Assembly: GCA_964615365.1 (NCBI GenBank)
Contig: CAZTOU010000004.1
Location: forward strand, 107,999-171,998
DNA: 64,000 nt
DNA from: CAVXZE01 sp964615365
GTDB lineage: Bacteria > Myxococcota_A > UBA9160 > UBA6930
Reading direction: 5' to 3'
Below the pieces are notes generated by a model that saw only the letters and a list, made by a program, of their open reading frames with translations, did not search any database and was not told where the DNA came from. This document shows positions 9,642-18,479 of this stretch, piece by piece (position 1 is the stretch's first letter; each line of letters opens with the position of its first letter). A program made the translations under genes and the position numbers.

Positions 9642-12158
9642 GTGCCGCTCCTTCGTCTATTCCGATCGGCCATGATCGCCCTGCTCGCCGCCTCCGCCCT
9701 GTCTTGCACCTCCGACGAGGAGCGATTCCAGGAGCACATGGACAAGGCCGAGGTCTACCGCCAGCAGGAACAGGTCCGGGAGGCGGCCCTCGAGCTACGC
9801 CAGGCTCTGAAGCTTCAGCCGCAGAGCGCTCTCGTCAACGAGCGGCTGGCGAACCTCTACCGCGAGTCCCGCCAATTCGAGAACGCCGTCTTCTTCTACC
9901 GGGAGGCCCAGACGCTCGATCCCCAGCGGGTCGATCCGCTGCTCGGGGAGTTCCAGCTGGTTCTCGGAGCCGACGTCAAACGCGCCGCCGAGCTCATCGA
10001 GACTGCCCTGGAGCTAGCCCCCGACGACCCCCGTGTCCACCGCAGGCACGCGCAGTACGCCCTCGTCGTCGCGGACACCGACGAAGCGCTGGGCGCCGCG
10101 CTGACCGCCATCGAGCTGTCCCCCGATGACCCTGCCAACCACCTGGCCCTGGGCACGGTCTACCAGGCGAAGCTGCGCGAACAGCGGCTGGCTGAAGAGG
10201 AGCCCCCCGAGGAGCTCTACCAGTCGGCACTCGACGCGTTCGAACGGGCCGACGCGGGTGCGGCCTCCCTCCAGGCGCGGATTGAGAAGGCGCGCACGCT
10301 CGACAACTGGTCGGGGCACCGCGATGAAGCCAGTGCGGCGTTCCAGGCCGCCCTCGAGCGGGCCCTCGAACTCGAGGACCGACCCCATCAGCTCATGATC
10401 GCGGAAGAGATCTCGCTGCGCGCGCGTCGTCTCAAGGATCCGGCGATGGAGCGAGGGGCGCTCGAAGTGATCACCGCGCTCGATCCCCGAGCGTTCTCGG
10501 AGCGCGAGCGATGGGCGATGGGGGAGCCCAACGCCCGGATCCTCCGAGCCTGGAGGAATCTGGCGAACCTCGCCGAGAAGGAAGACCCCGGCAGCGGCGC
10601 CATCGTTCTCGAGGGTCTGCTCGAGAAGCAGCTCGAGAATGTGCAGGCACATCTGTTCTACGCGCGATTCCTCATCGCGCACGGGCTCGAGGAGGAAGCC
10701 TTCGCGCACCTCGAGAAGAGCGCCGACCAGGGTGTCGCACCCGCCATCCTTCTCGACGAGATCGTCCGCCTCGCCCTCGAGAGGGCAAATGTGGAGATCG
10801 CGCGTCGCAATGTGGAGCGCCTCGGCGTCGAGCATCCCGGTCACGCGCGCGCGCTGCTCGCGAGCGCGAGGATGGCCCTCGCGACGGGCGGCCCCGCCGC
10901 CGCTTCGGAGCTGCTCGGCCGGGTGAACGAGATCGGCGAGAGCGCCGAGTCGCAGCACCTTCTCGCGCTGGCGGAGCTTCGGTCGGGGAACATCGCAGCG
11001 GCGCAGCGGGCGGTGGGGCGTTCGCTGGAGCTCGAGCCGACGAATCCGGCGACCCTGCGCCTCCAGGCGCGGATCCACTTCCAGAGCGGGGACTGGGCGG
11101 GAGTGCTGCAGACCCTGACTCGCCTGCGCAACAGCCGGTCTGGCCTTCAGGTCGAAGACCGGCTGATCGCGGTGGAGCCCCTCTACCGGCTGGATCGGCG
11201 ACGAGCAGGGCGCGCGCTGCTCGAGGACCTCCTCAAGATCGATCCCCCCCCGGATGCCGCGATCGTCGCATTCGTCCGTCACGAGGCCAGTCGCGAACCC
11301 GAGAGGGCGGCGAGCCTGCTCGACGAGGCGCTGGCTCGAGCCCCGGTCAACCTGTTGCTGCTGTCGACCGCCACCCAGTTCGACCTGGGCACCGGTCAGG
11401 TGGATCGCGCGCTGGAGCGTCTGAATCGCGGCATCGAGGCGAGGCCCGAGGTCCCACATCTGCTCGCCATGCGAGCGCAGGCACTGGTCCGCGCGAACCG
11501 GTTGGAGGAGGCGGAACGAGACGCCCGACAGGCCTTCGAGCGCGACCCGACACTGCCCGGCGTACTGGACCTGATCATGTCGATCTACCAGCGTCAAGGA
11601 CGCGTCGACGTCGCCATCGAGCAGCTCGGAGCTTCCGAGAGCGCGGGGCTGCTCGGGCCCAATCACCGCGTTCTGCTGGGCCGGCTTCATCTGATGAAGG
11701 GAGACGCCGACCGTGCCGCAGAGCTGTACGAGGCTGCCCTCGCGGAGGATCCCGAACTCGCCGGTGCCAAGAACGATCTCGCGTTCCTGCTCGCGCGAGA
11801 GGACCGAGATCTGGACCGGGCACTCCAGCTGGCACAAGAGGCGCAGCAGGCGCTCGGCGACGAGCCGCAGGTGATCGACACGCTGGGCTACGTCATGCTG
11901 CGCCGCGGGCTCGCGGGGCCGGCAGCCGAGCAGTTCGACTCTGCGATCCGCCTGGCGGAGGAGCGGGGAGGGGCCTCCCCGGGCCTTCACTATCACATGG
12001 GACTGGCGCTGCGGGCCCTCGGACAGGAAGAGGCCGCAGCCCGGCACCTGGAAAGGGCGCTCTCGATCGATCAAGGTTTCCCGGACGCAGAGGATGCCAG
12101 GCAGCAGCTCGAGGCGGCGCGCGCCGCCTCGAGCGAGAGCGGCACTCCGGCTTCCTAG
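9642..12158 (+). CDS. Large TPR lipoprotein, PrsT-like
   Basis: About 838 residues. I start at GTG 9642, where GGAGG sits 5 nt upstream, and not at the in-frame GTG at 9618. The N-terminus is a lipoprotein signal ending ALLAASALSC. The rest is a long array of tetratricopeptide-type helices (such as VREAALELRQALKLQPQS and ADRAAELYEAALAEDPELAG), with canonical repeats at both ends and degenerate ones in the middle. Size and layout resemble the TPR lipoprotein (PrsT) found in PEP-CTERM/exosortase systems, which fits the PEP-CTERM gene at 472. It probably scaffolds export or assembly of the polysaccharide. The PrsT assignment is an inference from architecture. Confidence 0.7.
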   Translation: MPLLRLFRSAMIALLAASALSCTSDEERFQEHMDKAEVYRQQEQVREAALELRQALKLQPQSALVNERLANLYRESRQFENAVFFYREAQTLDPQRVDPLLGEFQLVLGADVKRAAELIETALELAPDDPRVHRRHAQYALVVADTDEALGAALTAIELSPDDPANHLALGTVYQAKLREQRLAEEEPPEELYQSALDAFERADAGAASLQARIEKARTLDNWSGHRDEASAAFQAALERALELEDRPHQLMIAEEISLRARRLKDPAMERGALEVITALDPRAFSERERWAMGEPNARILRAWRNLANLAEKEDPGSGAIVLEGLLEKQLENVQAHLFYARFLIAHGLEEEAFAHLEKSADQGVAPAILLDEIVRLALERANVEIARRNVERLGVEHPGHARALLASARMALATGGPAAASELLGRVNEIGESAESQHLLALAELRSGNIAAAQRAVGRSLELEPTNPATLRLQARIHFQSGDWAGVLQTLTRLRNSRSGLQVEDRLIAVEPLYRLDRRRAGRALLEDLLKIDPPPDAAIVAFVRHEASREPERAASLLDEALARAPVNLLLLSTATQFDLGTGQVDRALERLNRGIEARPEVPHLLAMRAQALVRANRLEEAERDARQAFERDPTLPGVLDLIMSIYQRQGRVDVAIEQLGASESAGLLGPNHRVLLGRLHLMKGDADRAAELYEAALAEDPELAGAKNDLAFLLAREDRDLDRALQLAQEAQQALGDEPQVIDTLGYVMLRRGLAGPAAEQFDSAIRLAEERGGASPGLHYHMGLALRALGQEEAAARHLERALSIDQGFPDAEDARQQLEAARAASSESGTPAS

Positions 12159-12167
12159 GAACCTGGT

Positions 12168-13328
12168 TTGGAGCGGGCACCCAGTCCGGCGGCAGCCACG
12201 CCTCGGTGGCTCTTTCCGGCCACGGCCGCCGCAGTGATCACCCTCCACGCGATCCTGCTCTTCGCGTCTCCCGGTCTTCACGGCGGTGGCGATCTGATCG
12301 CCCACCTGCGCATGGTCGAGCTGATGGGGGTGGTGCCCGCGCTGCGAAACGTCTACCCGCCAGCCTATCACGTGGTGGGAGCGCTCCTGTCCCCCATCGT
12401 CGGTCTCGCCGCCTATCCGAAGCTCTTCGCGGTGGGCAGCGCTGCACTCTCGATCGGGTGCTTCCGGTTCTTCCAACGACGGGCCGGGCTCCCGGATACC
12501 ACCTCGATCCTCTTTGCCCTCTGGCCCTACGCCTTCACGCTCTCCTGGACGATGCCGAAGATCGAGGTAGCCGGGTACGCTCTGGTCTTCCTCGGACTCG
12601 GCCTGCTGACCGCGAAGCGCTACGTGTGGCTCGCCCTGGTCGTCGGCGCCAGCTTCTGGGTGCACACGCCGGGTGCCCTGCTGCTCGGTTTCTGCGGCGG
12701 TGTCCTCGCCCTCGCGCGCCGGGACGCCCGCGGGCTCGTCGCACTCGCGCTCGGCACTCTTGGCGCGGTGCCGCTGATCGGCGCCCATCTGGCCGCGGGA
12801 TGCTCACTGCAGCAGGCGTTGGTCTTCGAGGACGGCGACTACCTGCACGTCGCGAGGCTCCGCGGCAGCGTGCATCGATGGCCCCTCTTCCTCGCCCTGG
12901 CGAGCCCGCCCGTCCTGATCGCGGCGATCTCGGGCGCGAGGGCCGTCTGGACCCGTGACCGGGCGATCGCCGTGCTCTGCGGCACCCTCGTCGTCCTCTA
13001 CCTCCAGGAGCTCTGGCTCGCCCCGTTCGGAGTCGGGACCACCGCCAACCTCAATCGGGGCCTCTCACTGCTGGCCATTCCGGTCGCGATCGCGGCGGGC
13101 GTCTGGATCGCCTCCCGGCCCCGCCTCGCACCCTGGCTGCTTGGTGCGGCGGCACTCTGGTGTGTCGGCTGCGCGCTCACGGTGGCGAGGGAGCCGATCT
13201 CCTGGCGACCCGTCGCCATCGAGGAGATCCGGGACCTGCGCATGGCGCGCTGCCGCTTCGGCTGGAACGCGCCTCACGCCGCACATCGAAAGGATCGCCG
13301 CCCACGGGCTCCCGCCCCCCGCCCCTAA
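12168..13328 (+). CDS. Polytopic membrane protein, GT-C-like
   Basis: 386 residues with about nine hydrophobic segments. An early loop reads GGGDLIAHLRMVE, an acidic first-loop motif in the place where GT-C transferases carry D/E, and NVYPPAYHVVG follows. It starts with TTG 10 bp after the stop of the TPR lipoprotein, with AGGA in between, so the two are probably translated together. The last 25 or so residues (rich in Arg, Pro and Ala) look unlike the rest and may be read-through of non-conserved sequence after a lost stop or a frameshift near 13,240. Function beyond a membrane sugar transferase-like fold is not clear. Confidence 0.6.
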   Translation: MERAPSPAAATPRWLFPATAAAVITLHAILLFASPGLHGGGDLIAHLRMVELMGVVPALRNVYPPAYHVVGALLSPIVGLAAYPKLFAVGSAALSIGCFRFFQRRAGLPDTTSILFALWPYAFTLSWTMPKIEVAGYALVFLGLGLLTAKRYVWLALVVGASFWVHTPGALLLGFCGGVLALARRDARGLVALALGTLGAVPLIGAHLAAGCSLQQALVFEDGDYLHVARLRGSVHRWPLFLALASPPVLIAAISGARAVWTRDRAIAVLCGTLVVLYLQELWLAPFGVGTTANLNRGLSLLAIPVAIAAGVWIASRPRLAPWLLGAAALWCVGCALTVAREPISWRPVAIEEIRDLRMARCRFGWNAPHAAHRKDRRPRAPAPRP

Positions 13329-13385
13329 CCTCGACGAGCCGGGGAGCGTTTGGCGAGTTTCCTCGGACACGGGTAGCCTTGTCGA

Positions 13386-14771
13386 ATGGCCCGGATCCGC
13401 GCGGTTGATCTCTTCGCGATCGGCGTGGCCTTGATCGCCGTCTGCGGGCTCGGCTCCAGCGGATGCGGTGGGGCCACGGAGACGAGGCTCGACGGTGCCG
13501 TGCTGGTCGTACTCGACACGCTCCGGGCCGACGGGCTCTCCAGCTACGGCAATCCGCGTGCCACGTCGCCCCGCATCGACGCTCTCGCCGAGCGGAGCGT
13601 GCTGTTCGAGCGCGCGGTGAGCGCCGCCCCCTGGACCCTGCCGGGCTTCGCCGGACTCCTCTCGGGGCGCTATCCAACCGCGAAGATCCTCGACGGCCAC
13701 CTGCGGGTCTCGCTGGTAGAGCACTTTCGCGAGGCGGGCTTCCGCACCGCGGCCTTCACCGAGGGCGGCTATGTCTCGAGCTTCTTCGGCATGGATCGAG
13801 GCTTCGGAAGCTTCACCGAGCTGGAGGGTCCGGTCGAGCTCACGGCGGGCGGGCTCCGCATCAACCAGCAAGGCGGCGGGATCGAGGCGACCTTCCGCTC
13901 CGCAGAAGAGTGGCTCCGGAGGGAGCGGAGCTCGCGCTTCTTCCTGATGGTCCACAGCTACGAGATCCACACCCCTTACCGGCGCCTCGAGTACTCGGCG
14001 GCACTCGAGCGGGGGGATCTGCCGGAGACCTTCGAGACGGACGACGCCGACCGCTTCGCCACCGGCGCCGCTCCCATGAGTGAGACGGAGCTGGCCTACC
14101 TGCGCGCTCTCTACGACGGCGGCGTCGCGGCCGCCGACCGGGAGGTCGGACGGATTCTCGACGCGATCGAGGCGCTGGGCCTGGCCGACCGGACGCTGGT
14201 CGTCCTGACCAGCGACCACGGGGAGGATCTGGGGGACCGGTCGCCGCTGCGCCCCGGCAACCATGGGCATTCGCTCTACGATGAGCTGATGCTGGTTCCG
14301 TTGATCGTCCACGACCCGCGTCGCGGTGCCCCGGTCGGCCGCATCGCGTTCCAGGTGCGGAGCGTCGACGTGATGCCGACGATTCTCGATCTGCTGGGAG
14401 TCCCCGTCCCGGAGGACCTGGACGGGCGCAGCCTCGTTCGTCTGATGCGGGGCGAGGAGACCGGGGACCGTCCCGCCTTTGCGCGGCTCCAGCAGGCAGG
14501 CGTGCGCGAGATGGTTCGCGACCGCTCCCACAAGCTGATCCGCAACCTGTTTCCGATCGTGCCCGCGATCGAGCTGTACGACCTGGCCGAGGACCCCGGA
14601 GAGAAGATGAACCTGGCGAAGCAGCGAGACGAGGAGTTCGAGCAGCTCACGGCCGCGCTCCGCGAGCAGCGATCCTCGATCGCGGAGGAGGGCCCCCCGG
14701 GCTACCAGCCCCTCCGAACCGTCCCCGCCGAACTTCGAGAGCGGCTCGAGGCCCTCGGATACGCTCACTGA
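13386..14771 (+). CDS. Sulfatase-fold lipoprotein (Thr nucleophile type)
   Basis: 461 residues. The signal ends CGLGSSGCGG, a lipobox-like motif, so lipid anchoring is likely. The sulfatase fold shows VLDTLRADGLSSYG (first metal site), PWTLPGFAGLLSG at the nucleophile position with Thr in place of Cys/Ser and no Arg, and TSDHGEDLGDR followed by GNHGHSLYDEL for the later metal ligands. It ends in the R-x-x-L-x-x-L-G-Y type tail (RLEALGYAH) shared with the other sulfatase-fold proteins here, which marks them as one paralogous family. It overlaps the convergent GT-C gene by 7 bp. Confidence 0.8.
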   Translation: MARIRAVDLFAIGVALIAVCGLGSSGCGGATETRLDGAVLVVLDTLRADGLSSYGNPRATSPRIDALAERSVLFERAVSAAPWTLPGFAGLLSGRYPTAKILDGHLRVSLVEHFREAGFRTAAFTEGGYVSSFFGMDRGFGSFTELEGPVELTAGGLRINQQGGGIEATFRSAEEWLRRERSSRFFLMVHSYEIHTPYRRLEYSAALERGDLPETFETDDADRFATGAAPMSETELAYLRALYDGGVAAADREVGRILDAIEALGLADRTLVVLTSDHGEDLGDRSPLRPGNHGHSLYDELMLVPLIVHDPRRGAPVGRIAFQVRSVDVMPTILDLLGVPVPEDLDGRSLVRLMRGEETGDRPAFARLQQAGVREMVRDRSHKLIRNLFPIVPAIELYDLAEDPGEKMNLAKQRDEEFEQLTAALREQRSSIAEEGPPGYQPLRTVPAELRERLEALGYAH

Positions 14772-16426
14772 CCCCGGGGTGCGGCCGGGGCCAGCTCGAT
14801 CGCGAATCTCCTCCCGCCGTAGAGGATCCGGTGGGAGCCATCCAGGCGCACCGCGAGAAAGGCGACGCCGCCCTCGCGGTCCCGGTGGGGCTGCACGGTG
14901 AAGCGATCCGCCGGGAGCGTCTCCAGAGCCTGCTGGAAGCGAGCTCCCAGCCCGAACAGGTCGAAGGGTTCCGGGTGGAAGAGGTAGACCGTGCGGGCAT
15001 CGCCGACCGCGCTCCAGGCCTCGCCCCGGGCCAGGGCGTGACGCACCTTCCAGACCGCATCGAGGGAGCGAAGCTGCTCGCCCAGGAACGCGACTTGGTT
15101 GTGGAGTCCCCAGTCGAGGCAGATGACCGGCGTGCCCGGCGAGACCGCGAGCTCCTCGACGAACTCGACGAGGGCGTGGCTCCAGTACCCGCGACCACCG
15201 CTCTGCTCGATCTCCGCATGGGTGAACCACACGATGCGAAGGTTCGAAGCCAGGACGGCGAGGAGCAGCGCTGCGGCCAGCGCGCGCCGGCCGGTGATGG
15301 CGAGGAGCGAGCTCCCTTGCGCCGGTCCCCCCGATCGCCACAACGCGACCAGGCCGACCGCCACGATCCAGTGGGGAAAGGGGTAGAGGTTCATCAGGTG
15401 GTGCGCGCGCACCGCACCGGGCAGCAGCAGCAGCAGGCCCGCCAGCAGGACGCCGGCAGTGAGCAGGAGGGCGGTTCCCGGCGGAGCTCTGCGTCGCATG
15501 GCGCTCACCGCCAGCCCCACACTCGCCAGCATCAAGACGACGATGAGACCGCCGAGCGGCACGTCCTCCAGAGAAGACATGTCGTCGAATCGACCCCCCA
15601 CCCGCATCAGTCGCAGGAAGTACGAGCCGTCGAGCACGCTCCCCAGCGCGAGCGTCTTCGCCGTGTAGGACACATCCTCCGCGAGCCGTTCGGCCGCGCC
15701 CCCGAACTCCGGAATCGCGGCGAGGACCGGGAGGGCGAACAGGAACGCCGTGGCGATGGCGGCGGCGGCCTGCGCGCGGCGCTCCCGCAGCACGAGCAGG
15801 AGCGCCTTCCGATCGGCGGCGAGCACCGCCAGGACGGCCGCAGCGGGGAACAGGGCGAAGTCGACCTTGTTGTAGATGCCGAGGCCCAGGGCCGCCCCGG
15901 CCAGCAGCGCGTGGCGCAGCCTTCGGCTCTCCCACCAGATCATCGCGAAGAGCAGGCTCGCGCAGCGCAGCAGGAATCCGAGCGGGAACGAGCCCCAGTC
16001 GTGGCGGCTCAGGAAGAGAAAACTCGGATCGCAGACCAGCAGCAGACCCGAGACGAGCGCCACCCCGGTACCGAAGGCTCGTCGGGCGAAGGCGACGCAG
16101 CACAGGAGGCCGAGGGCGCTCCAGGCGAGTGTGGTGACGCGAAGGACGAAGAGCTCGCTTCCCGCGAGGGCAAAGCACGGAATCAGGAGCTGGCTCTTCA
16201 GAGCTCCCATGTAGCCCTGCGTCATCCAGGGGAAGGAGCGGCCCTGGAGACGCAGGACCTCGGAGCCCGGAAGAGGCGCAGCCCGGGGCCGGCCCTCCAG
16301 GAACTCCACGGTGGGGAGTGCCTGGATCACCTCGTCGTAGTAGGGGCCCGGCACGCCGAGGTTTCGGGCCGCGAGGAGAGCCATCAGGAGACCCAGGCCG
16401 AGCCAGGCTGCGCCGATCGTCCTCAC
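14765..16426 (-). CDS. GT-C-type polytopic membrane glycosyltransferase
   Basis: 553 residues with about ten membrane segments. The first loop contains GPYYDEVIQALPTVEFL, the D-E motif of ArnT/PMT-like transferases that use polyprenyl-phosphate sugars. FLSRHDWGSFPLGF marks a second conserved loop and GIYNKVDF a third. The C-terminal third (from about residue 420) is soluble and probably extracytoplasmic. It is the last gene of a minus-strand operon: it follows the upstream GT-C gene by 13 bp, and that gene overlaps a sulfatase-fold gene. Its substrate is unknown. Confidence 0.7.
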   Translation of the reverse strand: MRTIGAAWLGLGLLMALLAARNLGVPGPYYDEVIQALPTVEFLEGRPRAAPLPGSEVLRLQGRSFPWMTQGYMGALKSQLLIPCFALAGSELFVLRVTTLAWSALGLLCCVAFARRAFGTGVALVSGLLLVCDPSFLFLSRHDWGSFPLGFLLRCASLLFAMIWWESRRLRHALLAGAALGLGIYNKVDFALFPAAAVLAVLAADRKALLLVLRERRAQAAAAIATAFLFALPVLAAIPEFGGAAERLAEDVSYTAKTLALGSVLDGSYFLRLMRVGGRFDDMSSLEDVPLGGLIVVLMLASVGLAVSAMRRRAPPGTALLLTAGVLLAGLLLLLPGAVRAHHLMNLYPFPHWIVAVGLVALWRSGGPAQGSSLLAITGRRALAAALLLAVLASNLRIVWFTHAEIEQSGGRGYWSHALVEFVEELAVSPGTPVICLDWGLHNQVAFLGEQLRSLDAVWKVRHALARGEAWSAVGDARTVYLFHPEPFDLFGLGARFQQALETLPADRFTVQPHRDREGGVAFLAVRLDGSHRILYGGRRFAIELAPAAPRGQ

Positions 16427-16439
16427 GCCCCCTCCCCTC

Positions 16440-18479
16440 TCATCCCGCGAACGAGAGATAGAGGACGCCCAGCAGTGCGCCCCACCAGGAGAAGAGGAGC
16501 ACGCGGCCGGCGGTCCATCCGCGGCGGGCGAGCCAGCGGTCGGCGCCCACGAAGCCCCAGGCGAAGAAGAGTGCCAGCACGGGCGTGATCGCGAGCACGT
16601 AGGAAGCCCGCGCCTGGCCGTGGTAGGGAAGCACCAGGGTCACGTAGAAGAGCGCGAATCCCATCGTGGCGGATACGAGGAGGAGGAACCCGAAGGCCGC
16701 GCGTCGCTCCGACTCCCGCTCCCGAAGCGCGGCGCGGGCGCAGCGCAGGAAGCCGAGCCCGAGCAGCCCGGTGGCGGGAAGCCCGAGCGCGTAGCTCGCC
16801 GCCATGAACTCGTAGTTCCAGGCCAGATGGCGGTCCCGGACTCCGATGCGCCCCGCGACGAAGCCGTCGCCCCAGAAGGTCGAGTAGAGGGAATCCCAGA
16901 AGGACACGAAGCCCGAGTAGAAGGGACGCACCAGCACCTCCCCGAAGCGGAGATAGTACTGCGGGGTGTGGAAGCCGGGTGGAGACCACCAGGTTCGATC
17001 GGAGCCCGGGAGGTCCCAGTTCCCCACCATCGGTCGCCCGAACTCCACCACATTGCGCGCGTAGAACCACCCGGACACCAGCAGCGCCGGGAGCAGCAGT
17101 GCAGCGACGCGCGCCAGCGCGGAGCCGGGGCGGCGGTGCAGCATCAGGATCTTGATCCCGAGGGCGAGGAACAGGGGAGCCGCCACCAGAAGCGCCGTGA
17201 ACTTGGTGAGGAATGCGAGCCCGACCAGCAGCGAGGCGAGCGCCGTCCGCGGGACGCTCACCTCCTCCGCCAGCAGGATCTCGATCCCCACGAGCAGTGC
17301 ACAGCCGGCGAGGAACGCGTGAAGTCCTTCGTTGGAATAATAGGCGGCGATGTACAGGTTGACGGGAAGCACGGCGGCAAAGAGCGTGGCGTGTGCCCAG
17401 GCGACGCGGTCCTCGGGCAGGAGGCGCCGAGCCAGGAGCCCGGCGAGCCATACGTTCCCGAGCCCGGCCAGGAAGGAAACCAGCTTCAGGGCGACGGCGT
17501 CGGGCCGGGTGCGACCCAGCCAGGTCGCCAGCTCCTCGAACGCGGCGCTCGCCAGGTAGAAGAGCGGCGGCTGGTAGGTCGACCAGCCATCCGTGGCGAG
17601 CGGGATGCTTCCGTCGCGCCGCATCGACTGGAGGTAGTTGAGATGGTCGTTGGCGTCGAAACCAAAGTTGAGATCGAGCCCGCGGAACTTCCCCACGAAG
17701 AGGACGACCCAGGCGAGGATCGCCACCCACAGCGCGACGCGGGGCAGACCGGGCCAGCGCACCAGGGCGTCTCGCCTGTCTGGCGGCGCGAGAAAGGCCA
17801 GGGCGGGAACCAGCAGCAACAAGACGAGCGGAACCGGGTTCGACAGGAGGGCGTCGAAGGGTCGCTCGCTGGCGTAGGAGTCGGGAAATCGACGCGCATC
17901 GGTGGCGGGGAGGGTCCTGCGCATCGGACCGTTCTCGAGCGAACCGATCCAGTGTGGGCCGGTGGCGAAGGGAGCGCCGATCCCCTCCAGCCGCATCGAC
18001 AGCAGTGCCGGCCCGTGCCGGTTCGCCACCTCGACGCGGATCGCGTTCAGCCCACCGCGCACCAGCGGGGTCACCTCGAGCTCCCGGAAGCGCTTCCAGT
18101 TGGCGGTCTCCGGATTCGGCTCCGGAACCGGCGCATCGTTGATGAACACCCGCGAGGTGCCGAAGGAGCGGAGAAGCAGGCGCACTCGTGCCCCGGGGTC
18201 CGTAGCCTCGAAGCTCGCGAGAAAGCGCGTGACCGGCGTATCGGTGTGCCCCCACTGCTGGAGTCGGGCCGTGATTGGCTCGTCCAGCATGATCCAGGGC
18301 GCGCGCTCGTCCTGGAGGACGAGGATGCCGGAAGGCGAGAAGAAGACGCTGCGCGCGACCAGGGCGAGAGCGAGGAGAATCAGCATCCCCGCTCCGCTCC
18401 ACGCGAGCGCGTCGAATCGGCTTCGCACCGGCTGCGTCCTCGCCTTCTGGTTCAGTCCGGTTGGGTCTCCGGGGTTCAC
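16440..18479 (-). CDS. GT-C-type membrane protein with a beta-sandwich insertion
   Basis: 679 residues from the GTG at 18479, which overlaps the TGA of the upstream sulfatase-fold gene as GTGA. After the first membrane helix (about 25-45) comes a soluble block (about 50-190) with strand-rich sequence such as VRLLLRSFGTSRVFIND and LNAIRVEVANRHGPALL. It looks like a galactose-binding-type or other carbohydrate-binding jelly roll. Then about ten membrane segments follow, with FDANDHLNYLQSM as the acidic GT-C loop motif and STYQPPLFYL after it. A GT-C enzyme with a sugar-binding insertion between helix 1 and 2 is unusual. The frame is open upstream to 18797, but the GTGA coupling makes 18479 the better start. 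Confidence 0.7.
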   Translation of the reverse strand: MNPGDPTGLNQKARTQPVRSRFDALAWSGAGMLILLALALVARSVFFSPSGILVLQDERAPWIMLDEPITARLQQWGHTDTPVTRFLASFEATDPGARVRLLLRSFGTSRVFINDAPVPEPNPETANWKRFRELEVTPLVRGGLNAIRVEVANRHGPALLSMRLEGIGAPFATGPHWIGSLENGPMRRTLPATDARRFPDSYASERPFDALLSNPVPLVLLLLVPALAFLAPPDRRDALVRWPGLPRVALWVAILAWVVLFVGKFRGLDLNFGFDANDHLNYLQSMRRDGSIPLATDGWSTYQPPLFYLASAAFEELATWLGRTRPDAVALKLVSFLAGLGNVWLAGLLARRLLPEDRVAWAHATLFAAVLPVNLYIAAYYSNEGLHAFLAGCALLVGIEILLAEEVSVPRTALASLLVGLAFLTKFTALLVAAPLFLALGIKILMLHRRPGSALARVAALLLPALLVSGWFYARNVVEFGRPMVGNWDLPGSDRTWWSPPGFHTPQYYLRFGEVLVRPFYSGFVSFWDSLYSTFWGDGFVAGRIGVRDRHLAWNYEFMAASYALGLPATGLLGLGFLRCARAALRERESERRAAFGFLLLVSATMGFALFYVTLVLPYHGQARASYVLAITPVLALFFAWGFVGADRWLARRGWTAGRVLLFSWWGALLGVLYLSFAG

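Noticed and set aside
10014..12788. Very long open frame antisense to the TPR lipoprotein gene
   Set aside because: It is a by-product of high GC. Its translation is rich in Arg, Gly and Glu without any domain, whereas the plus strand codes for clear TPRs.
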